A DNA stretch of 64,000 nucleotides from Psoroptes ovis (Eukaryota; Arthropoda; Arachnida; Sarcoptiformes; Psoroptidae): NCBI GenBank assembly GCA_002943765.1, contig PQWQ01000001.1, positions 5,057,501 to 5,121,500 on the forward strand, written 5' to 3'. How positions within the stretch are numbered: the stretch's first letter is position 1; each line of letters opens with the position of its first letter. The notes beneath the pieces are model-generated. The model was not told the origin of the DNA, ran no database searches, and saw only the letters and a program-made list of their open reading frames with translations. Positions 12,329 to 23,424 of the stretch are shown here, piece after piece. A program made the position numbers and the translations under genes.

Positions 12329-13999
12329 TAATAGAAAAAATATATTTGATTAAATCTCCGACTATTTCACATTTTCCTTGCAAAATTTATTCCAAAATTC
12401 ATGAATACACACACACACACTCACACACACATACATTTGTCGAATAAATAATTTTTTAGACAATTTTTTCAGTCATAATTTTTGTCAAATTCTTCGATCT
12501 ATTTTTGGTCTACTAGATTCATCATGATGATGAAATTCCAAAAAAAAGAAAAAAAAATTCATCACAAATCGCATTTGATAAAAGTAGGAAGACGTAGAAA
12601 GTTTTGGTGCATTGGAAATACATTGGCTGCAATGTATTTTCAATGGGTGCAAAAAATTTGCTTCCAACAGCAGTAAATTGAATTCTCAAAATAACAATGC
12701 TATCGAAGCGCTATTGAAAACGGGAAAAATTTTTGAAATTTTGAAATTTTCGAAATTTGAAAAATTTATTTATTTTGAAATAAATCGATACAAAATGTTT
12801 TGAATCGGTATATACGTCGGCTAAAATGGCTGCGAAAAGAAAAGAAAACCGTAAAATAAGCCGATATTCTATCTGTATTATTGTACACAATTTTCATCCA
12901 TAAAATTTTTCTCTGTAAATCAATTTTCAGCTCAAATTCAATCATATAGAGTTATTACCTTATTTAGAGTATTTTGTTAAGCACTGAAAATCGTATTAAG
13001 ATATTTTTCAGGTAAATTGAATGTGTGTGTGTGTCTGTGTGTACTATGCCACGCCATTCCATTGAAAAGAATGAATCAATGATTAAATATTTATGCCGAA
13101 ATTCAAGCTAAAAATAACAAGTTTTGTTTTCACGAAAATATTTGTGATGCTTCGAATGTTTTTATTAATAATCATTATTATTATTATTATTATCATCGTT
13201 GAAAACTTTTAAATTAACAAATAAAACAAAACAATAATATGACAATGACAGGCAGTGAAGTTAGTTGATTCGGGCAACAATAACAACAGCCCAAAAAAAA
13301 ACAATTGAATTGTTTGCATTTTTTTTTAATTGATTTACAGCTTTTTGTATATTTATCTTTTTCAAATTAACTTGTGATTGCATCAATTTGATGATGTTCA
13401 TCATCGTGAGGCTATCGCGATTGCCATTGAAAACATTCACCTGTCTTCATTTCAAACAAATCATGAAAATTTGCTGAAAAGGTGCAGCAGCAGCAGCAGC
13501 AACGATATTCTGAAGCGTATGTCCTTCAAAATTCAACAAAAAATGAATAACAAATAAATAAATTTAAATTTAAATTCAAATTCGTAGGTTGTTATTGTTT
13601 TTGTTTCTGTTTTTTTAGTTTATTTATTTCATTATACTTAGTTTTGTGCCATATACATGCTCATCATCATTCATTATTATTCACTAAAAATATTTCTTGT
13701 TCATTTTCATTATTTGATGGAAAAGTTTTCCATTTATTTTTGTATTTGTTTGTTTATTTATTTATTTTTTCAAAAATTGAAATTCAAACTAAATTTAAAG
13801 CTAAAATAAATAAATGAATAAATATCACAGAATTGTTTCCCGAATTTGTTTTATTTTGTTTTGAATTTAAAATTCTTCAAAGCTTATTCCATTATTTTTA
13901 AATTCAATTCATTTCCATTCGTCAGCTCCATTGTCGATGCATGACATTCAAAAATTCGTTGAAAAAAAATGTGTAAATAATTGAATGTGTTATGATATA

Positions 14000-14080
14000 T
14001 TAGGTTGTCCGAAAAGTTCATTCGGCTTAATCAATTAGAATTGGTCATGAAAATCGGCCAGAACTTTTCGGTCAACCTAA
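14000..14080. mobile_element. Mariner-type palindromic MITE, copy 7 (subfamily 1)
   Basis: An 81-bp hairpin with ends TTAGGTTGTCCGAAAAGTTC and GAACTTTTCGGTCAACCTAA. TA lies at 13998-13999 and 14081-14082. It sits 10 bp (a pure TA run) from the mariner copy at 14091. Confidence 0.85.
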
Positions 14081-14090
14081 TATATATATA

Positions 14091-15357
14091 TTAGGTTGGT
14101 AAAAAAGTAATCTATTATTTTTATGCCAAATTCAAAACTTGATTTAACATACTTAGGATTGTCCGATTTTGATCAAACAAGTACCGATCTGTTCGATGAC
14201 TTGTGAACATTTTGAAGGTAACTTTATAATAGCTCTATTGTAGAAGCCTGGGTCCCTATTGGTAAAAAACCCCAGGAGTCGATTTTCACAATCGTTCCTA
14301 GATTTGAATTTTTCACCATCAAAGAATTTTTACAATTAGAGTAAAACATGATAAACTCTTAGTGACAAGTCCGGACTGTATTGTGGATACATCAGAACCT
14401 CCCAATCAGGCCTCCCAAATTCCCGGCGAGTCATCAAAGATGCATGTTAGACAGCAATGTCTTGATGAAATGCATCACCTTTCTTGATGGCCGTTTCTGG
14501 CCGATCGCTATCTTCAAACGGTCCAGTTATTAATAGCAGAGATCAGAATTGAGCATTTGGACCATATGGGAGCAATTCATATTGAATAATGTCCTTCTAG
14601 TCCCACAAAATGCATAGCAGAACCTTAAAAACCATTAGTCAAAGTTTGACCATTAGTCAAAGCTGCTTAACCACTATTTGACCACGATCGTTTTCGCACA
14701 GGATTATCGTGTGTGATCCATTTCTGATATCCAGTAACCATCCGTTTGAGAAATGGGTCCATTTCTTACCGTTTGGCCAAGGCTTCACTTATGGAAATTC
14801 GATCAATCATGTTTTTTCAGCTAAACGGTGTGGTACTCAAACATAGAGCTTTTTTCGGATTAAGCTTTGTGAAAATGGTTCAAAGCTGTTTTGTGGTCAA
14901 TCTTCAGTTCTTGGGCCATGTCATGACTGATAACATGTCGGTCTACTTCGATAGGTTCCACGATTCTATCGACATTTTCAACGGTCGATGGGCCTGACCT
15001 TTGACATCGAAAATTTCTGAACAGAATCGACGAAACCAAAATAGCGCATGATGGTCTGATACAGTATCTGACCCATAAACATTATCCACAATTTCAGCCG
15101 CCTAGCTTGCGTTTACGGCTTTGTCCAAGAAAAAATGTAAAATGTACCCAATTTTTTCTTTGATCACTTTCATCTTTGACCGGCTGTATCTCACGACCTA
15201 GTGAACCTAGCAGAAAACAACAAACGAATTTTTGTACAGCAAGATATCACCTTTCCAACGAGCCTAATTTCAAAATTGTCAGATGGATACTTTTTGAGAT
15301 ATTCATCATCAAAGCCATCTACTGAAAAAATAATAGATTACTTTTTTACCAACCTAA
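14091..15357 (-). mobile_element. Mariner element with inactive transposase (pseudogene)
   Basis: A 1267-bp element bounded by a perfect 32-bp terminal inverted repeat beginning TTAGGTTGGTAAAAAAGT, with TA duplication at 14089-14090 and 15358-15359. The minus strand reads a decayed mariner transposase broken by stops and frameshifts. Recognisable pieces are an AEKTWIDRISISEAL-like segment, VTGYQKWITHDN (normally VTGDEKW, so the first catalytic Asp is lost), RKRSW, FHQD, a LMTR segment, YSPDL (without the usual APSDYH continuation, so the third Asp is lost) and LPSK near the end. Length and termini fit D,D34D mariners of the cecropia/mellifera type. It is inactive as a transposase source. Its intact ends could still be used in trans. 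Confidence 0.88.
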
Positions 15358-15359
15358 TA

Positions 15360-18300
15360 TATCAGTAATGCTGCACTTATGTTAATGTCAATGTTAGTTA
15401 CTTTTTTAATGTTAGTCATTCAGGTGATAATCTTCATTTGATAACATATTTCATTTTGTTTTTTTTTTTTTTTCGTTTGTTTCGTTGTTTATTTGTTTCA
15501 TTTGTAAGTAATAAATGTATATCAATGAATATATATTTCAATATATACCACATATTGTTCAATTTCAATTAATGAAATTAATTTTTCTATTATCATTATT
15601 AAATTTACTTGCAAATGTGAATAATAATAATAATAATTTAAAATTTTGATAATAAAATTTATCATAAAAAATAAAGGTGAACAAACACACACACTGGCTC
15701 ACCAAAAACAAATGAACAATTGAATAAATCAAATAAAATATTACATAAACGAATAAATAATCATGATTATTCTCAAAACATTATTCAAACATTGTTATAA
15801 GTGCACTGTCACTGATTATATACATTTGAATTTATTTATTTATTTTTTAAAATGTTAAAGACAAACGAACGAAAACAATTGTCAACATTGAAGGTTATTA
15901 TCATTTTATATTATCTCTATTTGAATAAATCAAACAAAATATCGAAATCATTTGGTGTGTCTCGAAAATTTTATTTTTCAAAATTTAAATTTTAGATTTT
16001 TTTTGAATTTTCCAGCCAAAAACTTGATAATAATAAATGATTATCATTCGAATGAATAAATGAATGAATTTCAAATGATTGATAATAAATTTCAATTTGA
16101 AAATTGCTTTATTCATTTGAAAGTTGGTAAAATAAAAAAGTTTGGTGGAAAAATTTGAATTTTGAATTTGAAAAATTCAATTTTTTTTTTTTTTGTTGCT
16201 TGCTTGCCAACTATATCGACCTTTGTTTGTCCCTCTATTTTTAAATCGAAATAGCTGCCAGAAAAAAATGAAATAAATCAATTCGATGATTAATTTTATT
16301 GGTTTTATTTTATTTTGATTAATTTTATTGAATTTAAAAAAATTAAAATCAAACACCTTGTTAATTAATTTACCATCTTCGGTAATTGGGATCAACAACA
16401 TATTCAACAAGTATTCGAAATTCACGCAAATTTTCATCCTTGACTTTTATACTTAAAATTTCAAATCCAATCTTGTTCATTTTCAATTTATTAAATTAAA
16501 ATTATCAGGTATGTTTTTTATCTCTCTGTGTTTCCATGTTGTTTTTAATCTCCAGAATCGATATGTTTACCATCGTGTGTGTGTGTGTGTCTTTGTGTGC
16601 GTGTGTTTGTGTGTAATTTGTAATTTGTAATTGAATCAATTACAACAATCAAAAATGAATTAGGTGTTGACATGTATCCATCTGTGTTTATGGTGTTATA
16701 TGATATGTTGTTGGCAACATTTAAAACAAACAAATACATCAATTAATAAATGATATCAACGGAAGAAAATTGTCATCGTAATTAAGCATATAATTAACTA
16801 ATTAATCACTCTGACTGTATTCGAATGAATGAATGAATGAATGATGATGATGACTGATCAAATTTTTCTGTCTTAACATGACATTTAAGCAATCAATCAT
16901 CACTGATGCTTTTCAGTTTAAAAAAAAACAAAAATTTTGCTTTGTTTGTTTTAAATGCATTTATTTATACTTTCAATTTTTAATTGTTAAAAATTTGTGT
17001 GTATAAAAGTGTGTCAAATAACCTAGTGATATTATTTGTGTATTCAAAGGATTGTAATGAGTCCTAGAAACATGATTTTAAATTAATTTATATGATTTAA
17101 TTGATTTAATTAATTAATCAAATTTAAAGCATTAAAATAGAACAGCCAATATGATGATTTCAACAACGGCGAAAAAAAATTCTAATTCTCATATCGTACC
17201 ATTTAATCATCATTCAATTTTTGTGTTTAAACAATTTTTTCTGCGATTATTAATTTGTTACCAGAGTCATTTCAATCAATCAATTATTACTGTTTTAACA
17301 TTAGTCATAATTGTCATATCGTTTCTTAGATATTTATATTTATAAACAAATGTTTATCAATCAATCAATCAATCATTGAATTGAATTGAATCAAATCAAA
17401 AATTTCCAAATGAGATAATTTATTGATTGATTTTTATTTATTTATTTATTTGTTTTGATTTTGATTTTATTTAAATTGAAAATGATAAAATATGCATTAG
17501 ACTTATGCATTTATTTACATTTATTTATTATTCATATGCAAATAGATATGATTCTACTTATATCTTTGGTTTTTTGAACTTTTTTATTTCATTGATTAAA
17601 ACAATCAAATATTGAAAAATATCCATGATAATTCATTCATATTTCAAATTTTTGGTATTGAATTTCATTGAAATCGAATAAAGAAATTAAATCATGATGA
17701 AAATCTAAAACTTTTTTCATTTCTTTGTCAAATCATTTCATTTCATTTTTTTTAATTTTATTTGTGTTTATATTCATTCAATAAATCCATACGTATTCAT
17801 TCATTCTATCAACTTCATCATCATCATCATCATTCACCAACGATTCAAAGATACACTTGATTATCTCATTTTTTTTTAATTTCCTATTCTATTCAAGTCT
17901 ATGACTTTATTTTTTGTTTTGTTTGTTTGTTTGTTTCAATTCACAAATATCTGCCGATTGATTGAATTTTTTTTTTGCTTTGCTTATATTTATTTTCAAA
18001 TTTTGTCAATTATTTCAATTACGTCAAACGAAAATGAATTGAAATTATATCAAATTGAAGAAATAATTGAAAATATATATCGATTCATATCAATTCAATA
18101 TAATATCATTGTAAGCTTTTGTTTTTAATCCTATGAATTTTTCAAATTTTTTTCTGGTGTGTATTTAATCATACATTACTTTATATTGTCGATGTTTATT
18201 TCGGCGATTGAGTTGGCGAATGAAGAGAGACGAATAGCAAGAGAGACATACACCTAATAACCATAAGACAAAATCGAAGAGAAATCGAAGAAATTCAAGA

Positions 18301-18718
18301 AATTTCTGTTTTAAAGCTCATAGAAAACAAAAAAATTACCGAAAATAGTAATTTGAACAAAGAAAAAAAAAAATGAGAAAAATTTGACCTCTTTGTTGTC
18401 GTTGTGTTGTGGTGTTGTCATCATCGATTTAAAAGTTTATTGATCGAATAATTTGATCATTCAAAATTCTGTGTGTTTGTGTTATCAATTTTTTTCCCAT
18501 TGAAGTTCAATTGGTATTTTTTTTTTTTTTTTTTTTTTTGAACAAGTTTAAACGAATTGTAAGGATTTTGAAGTGTTGGATCATGTTCAATCATTCAAAA
18601 AAAAAAAAAAAAAAAAATTATTCGATTATTTTCCATTAATTTAAATTCATCAATTCATTTCCAGTGATATTTTGTTTTAATGTAATTTTTCTTCTTTTTT
18701 TTATTGTTTCGTTTTCAG
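15360..18718. other. AT-rich non-coding region upstream of the exchanger gene
   Basis: No coding region recognised. The stretch contains TG/CA microsatellite (16575-16615), ATGA/ATTA runs and homopolymers. It ends in a pyrimidine-rich tract and CAG at 18716-18718, a good 3' splice site. At least the last part is therefore probably an intron between a non-coding 5' exon and the first coding exon of the exchanger. The upstream exon itself could not be placed. Confidence 0.5.
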
Positions 18719-18926
18719 TTAAAACTACTTGTGTTGGCCATCATTATTTTCGCCTTTATTATCCAGTATCAATGATCGATCGATCATCTTTTGGTACAAG
18801 AATATCTATATGTGTCATTGAATGAAAATTTTAAATTGAAATATTCTTCGATATTTTATTTTGATCATCCACAATTGTCCATCATAATGAATTAGTTAGA
18901 GAGAAAAACAAAGGTGATCAACGATT
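18719..18926 (+). promoter_or_regulatory. 5' UTR of the Na+/Ca2+ exchanger, after a 3' splice site
   Basis: The sequence follows TTTCGTTTTCAG at 18718 and runs to the ATG at 18927. An in-frame TGA at 18915-18917 fixes that ATG as the first possible start in this exon. Confidence 0.5.
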
Positions 18927-21900
18927 ATGGATTTTTTGATAAATAATTATGATTCACAACATCAAACTATAGATGATCACATAATACCTGCGTCATCGTC
19001 ATCATCATCTTCATCATCAATATTAAAAACATTATCATCAACAATAATGAATAATAATAATAATAATTATACAAATCAAATGAAGTCTTTCATGAATAAT
19101 CATACAACAAATAATACATCTTTGATTGATTATTCATCGAAAATGACATCAATTTTTTCGAATAATAATAATAATAATAATTCAATCAATGTCAATGATA
19201 ATAGCTTAATAATGAATGAAAATGACAATCATTATTTATTAACATCACCATTAATTAATTATTATTCAAATTTACAAGAATCGACCATTTTTGATAATAA
19301 CAATAATAATGATCAAATTAATAATTCAATTATTTCAAATATAAATTCACTGTTACCATCCGATACAACAGCAGCAATATCATCCACTATATTACCATCA
19401 TTAACTTCATCACCACCGCCATCATTATTGCTGACGAATGAAACGTTAAATCATTCAAATTATACATTTATTTGTGAAGATGGTCTTATATTACCTTGTT
19501 GGGATTCAGATGGTTCAACACAAACAATGTTGCTGCATGGAATGTGCTATTTGTTTGCATTGATTTATATGTTTGTCGGTGTCGCTATCATTGCCGATCG
19601 TTTTATGTCTTCGATTGAACAGATCACCAGTCAAGAACGAGATATTATTGTACGACGTCCAGATGGCAGAAAAGAAATCGTATCTGTTCGTATTTGGAAT
19701 GAAACAGTTTCCAATTTGACGTTAATGGCCTTAGGATCATCAGCACCTGAAATATTATTATCGGCTATTGAAATATATGCACAAAATTTTGAAGCTGGTG
19801 ATTTAGGTCCTGGTACTATTGTCGGTTCAGCTGCATTCAATATGTTTGTCATAATAGCAATATGTGTATGGGCAGTTCCTAGTTCACAGATTAAAAAAAT
19901 TAAATATCTACGCGTGTACATAATAACAATGTTATTTTCTGTGTTTGCTTATGTTTGGCTATTGATTATATTGGTGTGGACATCACCCGGTGTTATCGAA
20001 GTTTGGGAAGGATTGATGACATTATTTTTCTTCTATCTTACTGTACAGTTAGCTTATATTGCTGATAAACGTTTGTTAATTTATAAATATCTTGATAAAC
20101 ATTATCGACTTAGACGTGATCGTCTCTATGAATCACCACAAAAACCGCCAACAAAAATGCAAGCATTAAACTCTACAACAAATGAAGATGGTACGGGTGA
20201 AGAAAAAATGGAATTGAATAATGTAAATGGACAAATCAAAGATCAAATTGATCAACAGCAGCCTTCACAACAGCAATCGCAATCAAATACAGACTCTATG
20301 CTTAATAATAAAGATCGATCACATTCTGCTCAACAAACACAAGATAATACAATCGATATGCTCAACAAAAATGTCAAGGTTTGTCAACGATCAATTTGAT
20401 AATTTGATTAATTTTGTTAATTTTATTTCGAAAATAGTACATAGATGCCAGTGAAGAAGATTTACGATTGATCGAAGATCATCGTGAAAACGTGATTGAA
20501 ATTCTTAAAGATGTGTATGCCCGACATCCGAATGCTACATTGGAAGAGCTTGAAGCAATCGGAAGAGCTGAAATACAAAAACTTCAACCAAAAAGTCGAG
20601 CATATTATCGTATGATTGCAGCAAGACGAATGCTCGGCTCCAGTACAGATATACCAAGTGAATCGTATAGTTCCCGAGATTCTTTATCGATGCAAGGTCC
20701 TGGTACGCCAACAGGCAAATCAAGTAAACATCCTGATGATTTGGAAATGATGGCACGAAATGTTCAAGAAAAATTTATGATTCACGTCAAATTTGATCCA
20801 AAAGAGTATACTGTCATGGAAGATGTAGGACAAATGTCTCTTACTGTTCGTCGTTACGGTCCAGATATTGATTCATCTATAATTGTTTTCTATAGAACTG
20901 AGGATGGTACAGCTAAATCTGGTCTCGATTATGAACCATCATCCGGGTCAATCATTTTTGGTCCAGGAGAATCATATAAACAAATTACATTGACAATCAT
21001 TAATGATGATGAATTCGAAGAAGATGAATATTTTTATGTTCGACTATTCGATGCAAAATATGCATCAGTCGCAATGGATGCTGAAGAAAATCAAAAACCA
21101 CTCATCAATATTGTCGATAGTTGTGCACGTGTCAATATACTTGATGATGATCACTCAGGCGTATTTTCATTCGTCAACAATGTCTTCCAAATACCTGAAA
21201 CAATTGGTGTCTATCGTCTGGATGTGATAAGATATTGTGGTGCTCGTGGTACAGTTTCAGTGCCATATCGCACTATTCCAGCGACAGCCAAGCCTGGCGA
21301 AGATTTTGAAATGGCAGAAGGAAATTTAATATTTCATAATAACGAAACGAAAAAGCATATAAATCTTTCAATTATAAATAATGTAAATTACGAAAAAAAT
21401 TCAATATTTTATGTTGAACTTTATGAACCAAAGCGACGTGACCAACGTAGTAATAGTAATGAATTTGATAAACGTGGTGCACCTCGTCTAGGTGATTTAA
21501 CTAAATGTATGATACGTATACGTGAATCGAAAGAATTCAAACAAATTGTTGACAGCTTAATGCGTCGAAAGAAAACATTAGGATATGCTGATCGTGCTGG
21601 TTCATGGGAAAATCAAATTATAACGGCTGTAAAAATGCAAAAATTAAGTGCTTCATCATCATTAAGTGACGATGTTGAAAGTTCAAAACGTGAAACGCTA
21701 GATGGTTCAAAAGAAATGGATGAAGAAACTGATGAAGGCAAACGTACATGTTGTGATTATTTTATTCATTATGCAACATTTTTTTGGAAAATTGCCTTTG
21801 CATTTGTGCCTCCGGCCACTATTTGGAATGGTTGGGCTTGTTTTTTGGTATCGATCACAATGATTGGTGTATTGACTGCATTAATCAATGATTTGGCATC

Positions 21901-22357
21901 ACATTTCGGCGCAACTGTTCATTTAAAAGATTCGGTTACAGCTATTTCATTGGTCGCATTAGGCACATCCGTACCGGATACATTTGCATCTAAAATTGCA
22001 GCTGAAAATGAAAAAAATGCAGATTCTTCGGTCGGTAATGTCACCGGCAGTAATGCTGTTAATGTATTTCTTGGCATCGGTGTCGCATGGACAATGGCAG
22101 CTATCTATCATGCAATCAAAGCCACCGAAGGAGGTTTTCAAGTTGAACCAGGAAATTTGGGTTTTTCGGTATTATTATATTGTATTTGTGCATTCATATG
22201 TGCAGCTGTATTGATGATAAGACGTGCATATATTGGTGGTGAATTAGGTGGTCCAATTATACCGAAGATTTTAACCGTTGGTTTTTTCATATTTTTATGG
22301 CTATTTTATCTGGTTATGTCTACACTTGAAGCATATGGTTATATACAAGGTTTTTAA
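18927..22357 (+). CDS. Calx: Na+/Ca2+ exchanger, NCX/Calx family (SLC8)
   Basis: Exports Ca2+ from the cell in exchange for Na+ at the plasma membrane. Coding exons 18927-20378 and 20438-22357 are joined by a 59-bp phase-0 intron, giving 1123 residues against roughly 950-1000 for most NCX proteins. The excess is an N-terminal Asn/Ser-rich stretch of about 160 residues. In order come an ICEDGLILPCW motif, first TM segments (~205), the alpha-1 repeat with GSSAPE (~270) and GPGTIVGSAAFN, a basic XIP-like segment after RLLIYKY, two Calx-beta domains (~605-700 with DDEFEEDEYF; ~725-825), and the C-terminal TM bundle with alpha-2 GTSVPDT (~992) and VGNVTGSNAVNVF. Both ion-binding repeats look intact. 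I see no clear cleavable signal peptide at the N-terminus, unlike mammalian NCX1; a different upstream start by alternative splicing is possible. AATAAA lies at 22568. Confidence 0.95.
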
Positions 22358-22567
22358 TCGAAAAAAAAAATGCAAATACAATCGATTCATTGACAAAATT
22401 ACTTGCGGATCATCAAAACAAAACATTTAAATTACTCAAATTAATTTCCATTATCATTATTATCGGACCATTATCATCTCCTTTCATTTAATTGAGAATT
22501 TTTTTTTATCAAATCAAATACCAATTATCATTCCTAGTTCATCTTGAATTTATACATTTTTTTTATA

Positions 22568-22573
22568 AATAAA
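22568..22573 (+). terminator. Polyadenylation signal of the exchanger gene
   Basis: AATAAA 211 bp after the stop codon and about 220 bp before the tandem array starts. Confidence 0.6.
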
Positions 22574-22794
22574 CATTTTTTCAAATGAAAATTTGGTTGT
22601 TTTCTTTCCAATAGATTTTATAAATATTTGATTCAACTCAAACAAAGCTATATCAATATTGATTGGTTAAGATATTATTTATTGTTACAATACAGAACAA
22701 CAAAATCATATCCTCATGTTTTTTTGTTTTACTGAAATTTGTAAAATTATTTTTTTAATAAAAATTTTTCAAAAAAAAATCAAGGAAATCTAAC

Positions 22795-23424
22795 ACTATA
22801 GTCTTTGGAAATTTTCGGAAAAATCGAAAAAATTGCCAGTGTATAGCCTTCGATTTTTCTGAAAAAAGATGGCGATGTATAGCCTTCGATTTTTCTGAAA
22901 AAAGATGGCAATGTATAGCCTTTGATTTTTCTGAAAAATTGCCAGTGTATAGTCTGATTTTTTTGAAAAAAGATGGCAGTGGATAGCCTTCGATTTTTCT
23001 GAAAAAATTGCCAGTCTATTGCCTTTGATTTTTCTGAAAAAAGATGGCGATGTAAAGCCTTCGATTTTTCTGAAAAAAGATGGCAATGTATAGCCTTTGA
23101 TTTTTCTGAAAAAAGATGGCAATGTATAGTCTTTGATTTTTCTGAAAAAAGATGGCAGTGGATAGCCTTTGATTTTTTTGAAAAAAATTGCCAGTCTATT
23201 GCCTTTGATTTTTCTGAAAAATTGCCAGTGGATAGTCTTTGATTTTTTTGAAAAAAGATGGCAGTGGATAGCCTTCGATTTTTCTGAAAAAATTGCCAGT
23301 CTATTGCCTTTGATTTTTCTGAAAAAAGATGGCGATGTATAGCCTTCGATTTTCCTGAAAAAAATTGCCAGTCTATTGCCTTTGGTTTTTTTGAAAAAAG
23401 ATGGCAGTGGATAGCCTTAGATTT
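22795..23424. repeat. Tandem array, left part: 36-bp units
   Basis: About 16-17 diverged units built on GATGGCGATGTATAGCCTT plus a CGATTTTTCTGAAAAAA tail, with deletions to about 32 bp in some. The common unit is 36 bp, so it is readable in frame. That produces the long minus-strand frame at 22780-23439 with a 12-residue periodicity, which I do not regard as a gene. The motif TAGCCTT is shared with the main array to the right. Confidence 0.92.

Noticed and set aside
14746..14997. 83-residue plus-strand ORF
   Set aside because: It runs antisense through the decayed mariner transposase, and the sense information is on the minus strand.
20535..21227. Opposite-strand and out-of-frame ORFs inside the exchanger exon
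   Set aside because: They are shadows of the well-supported exchanger reading frame.
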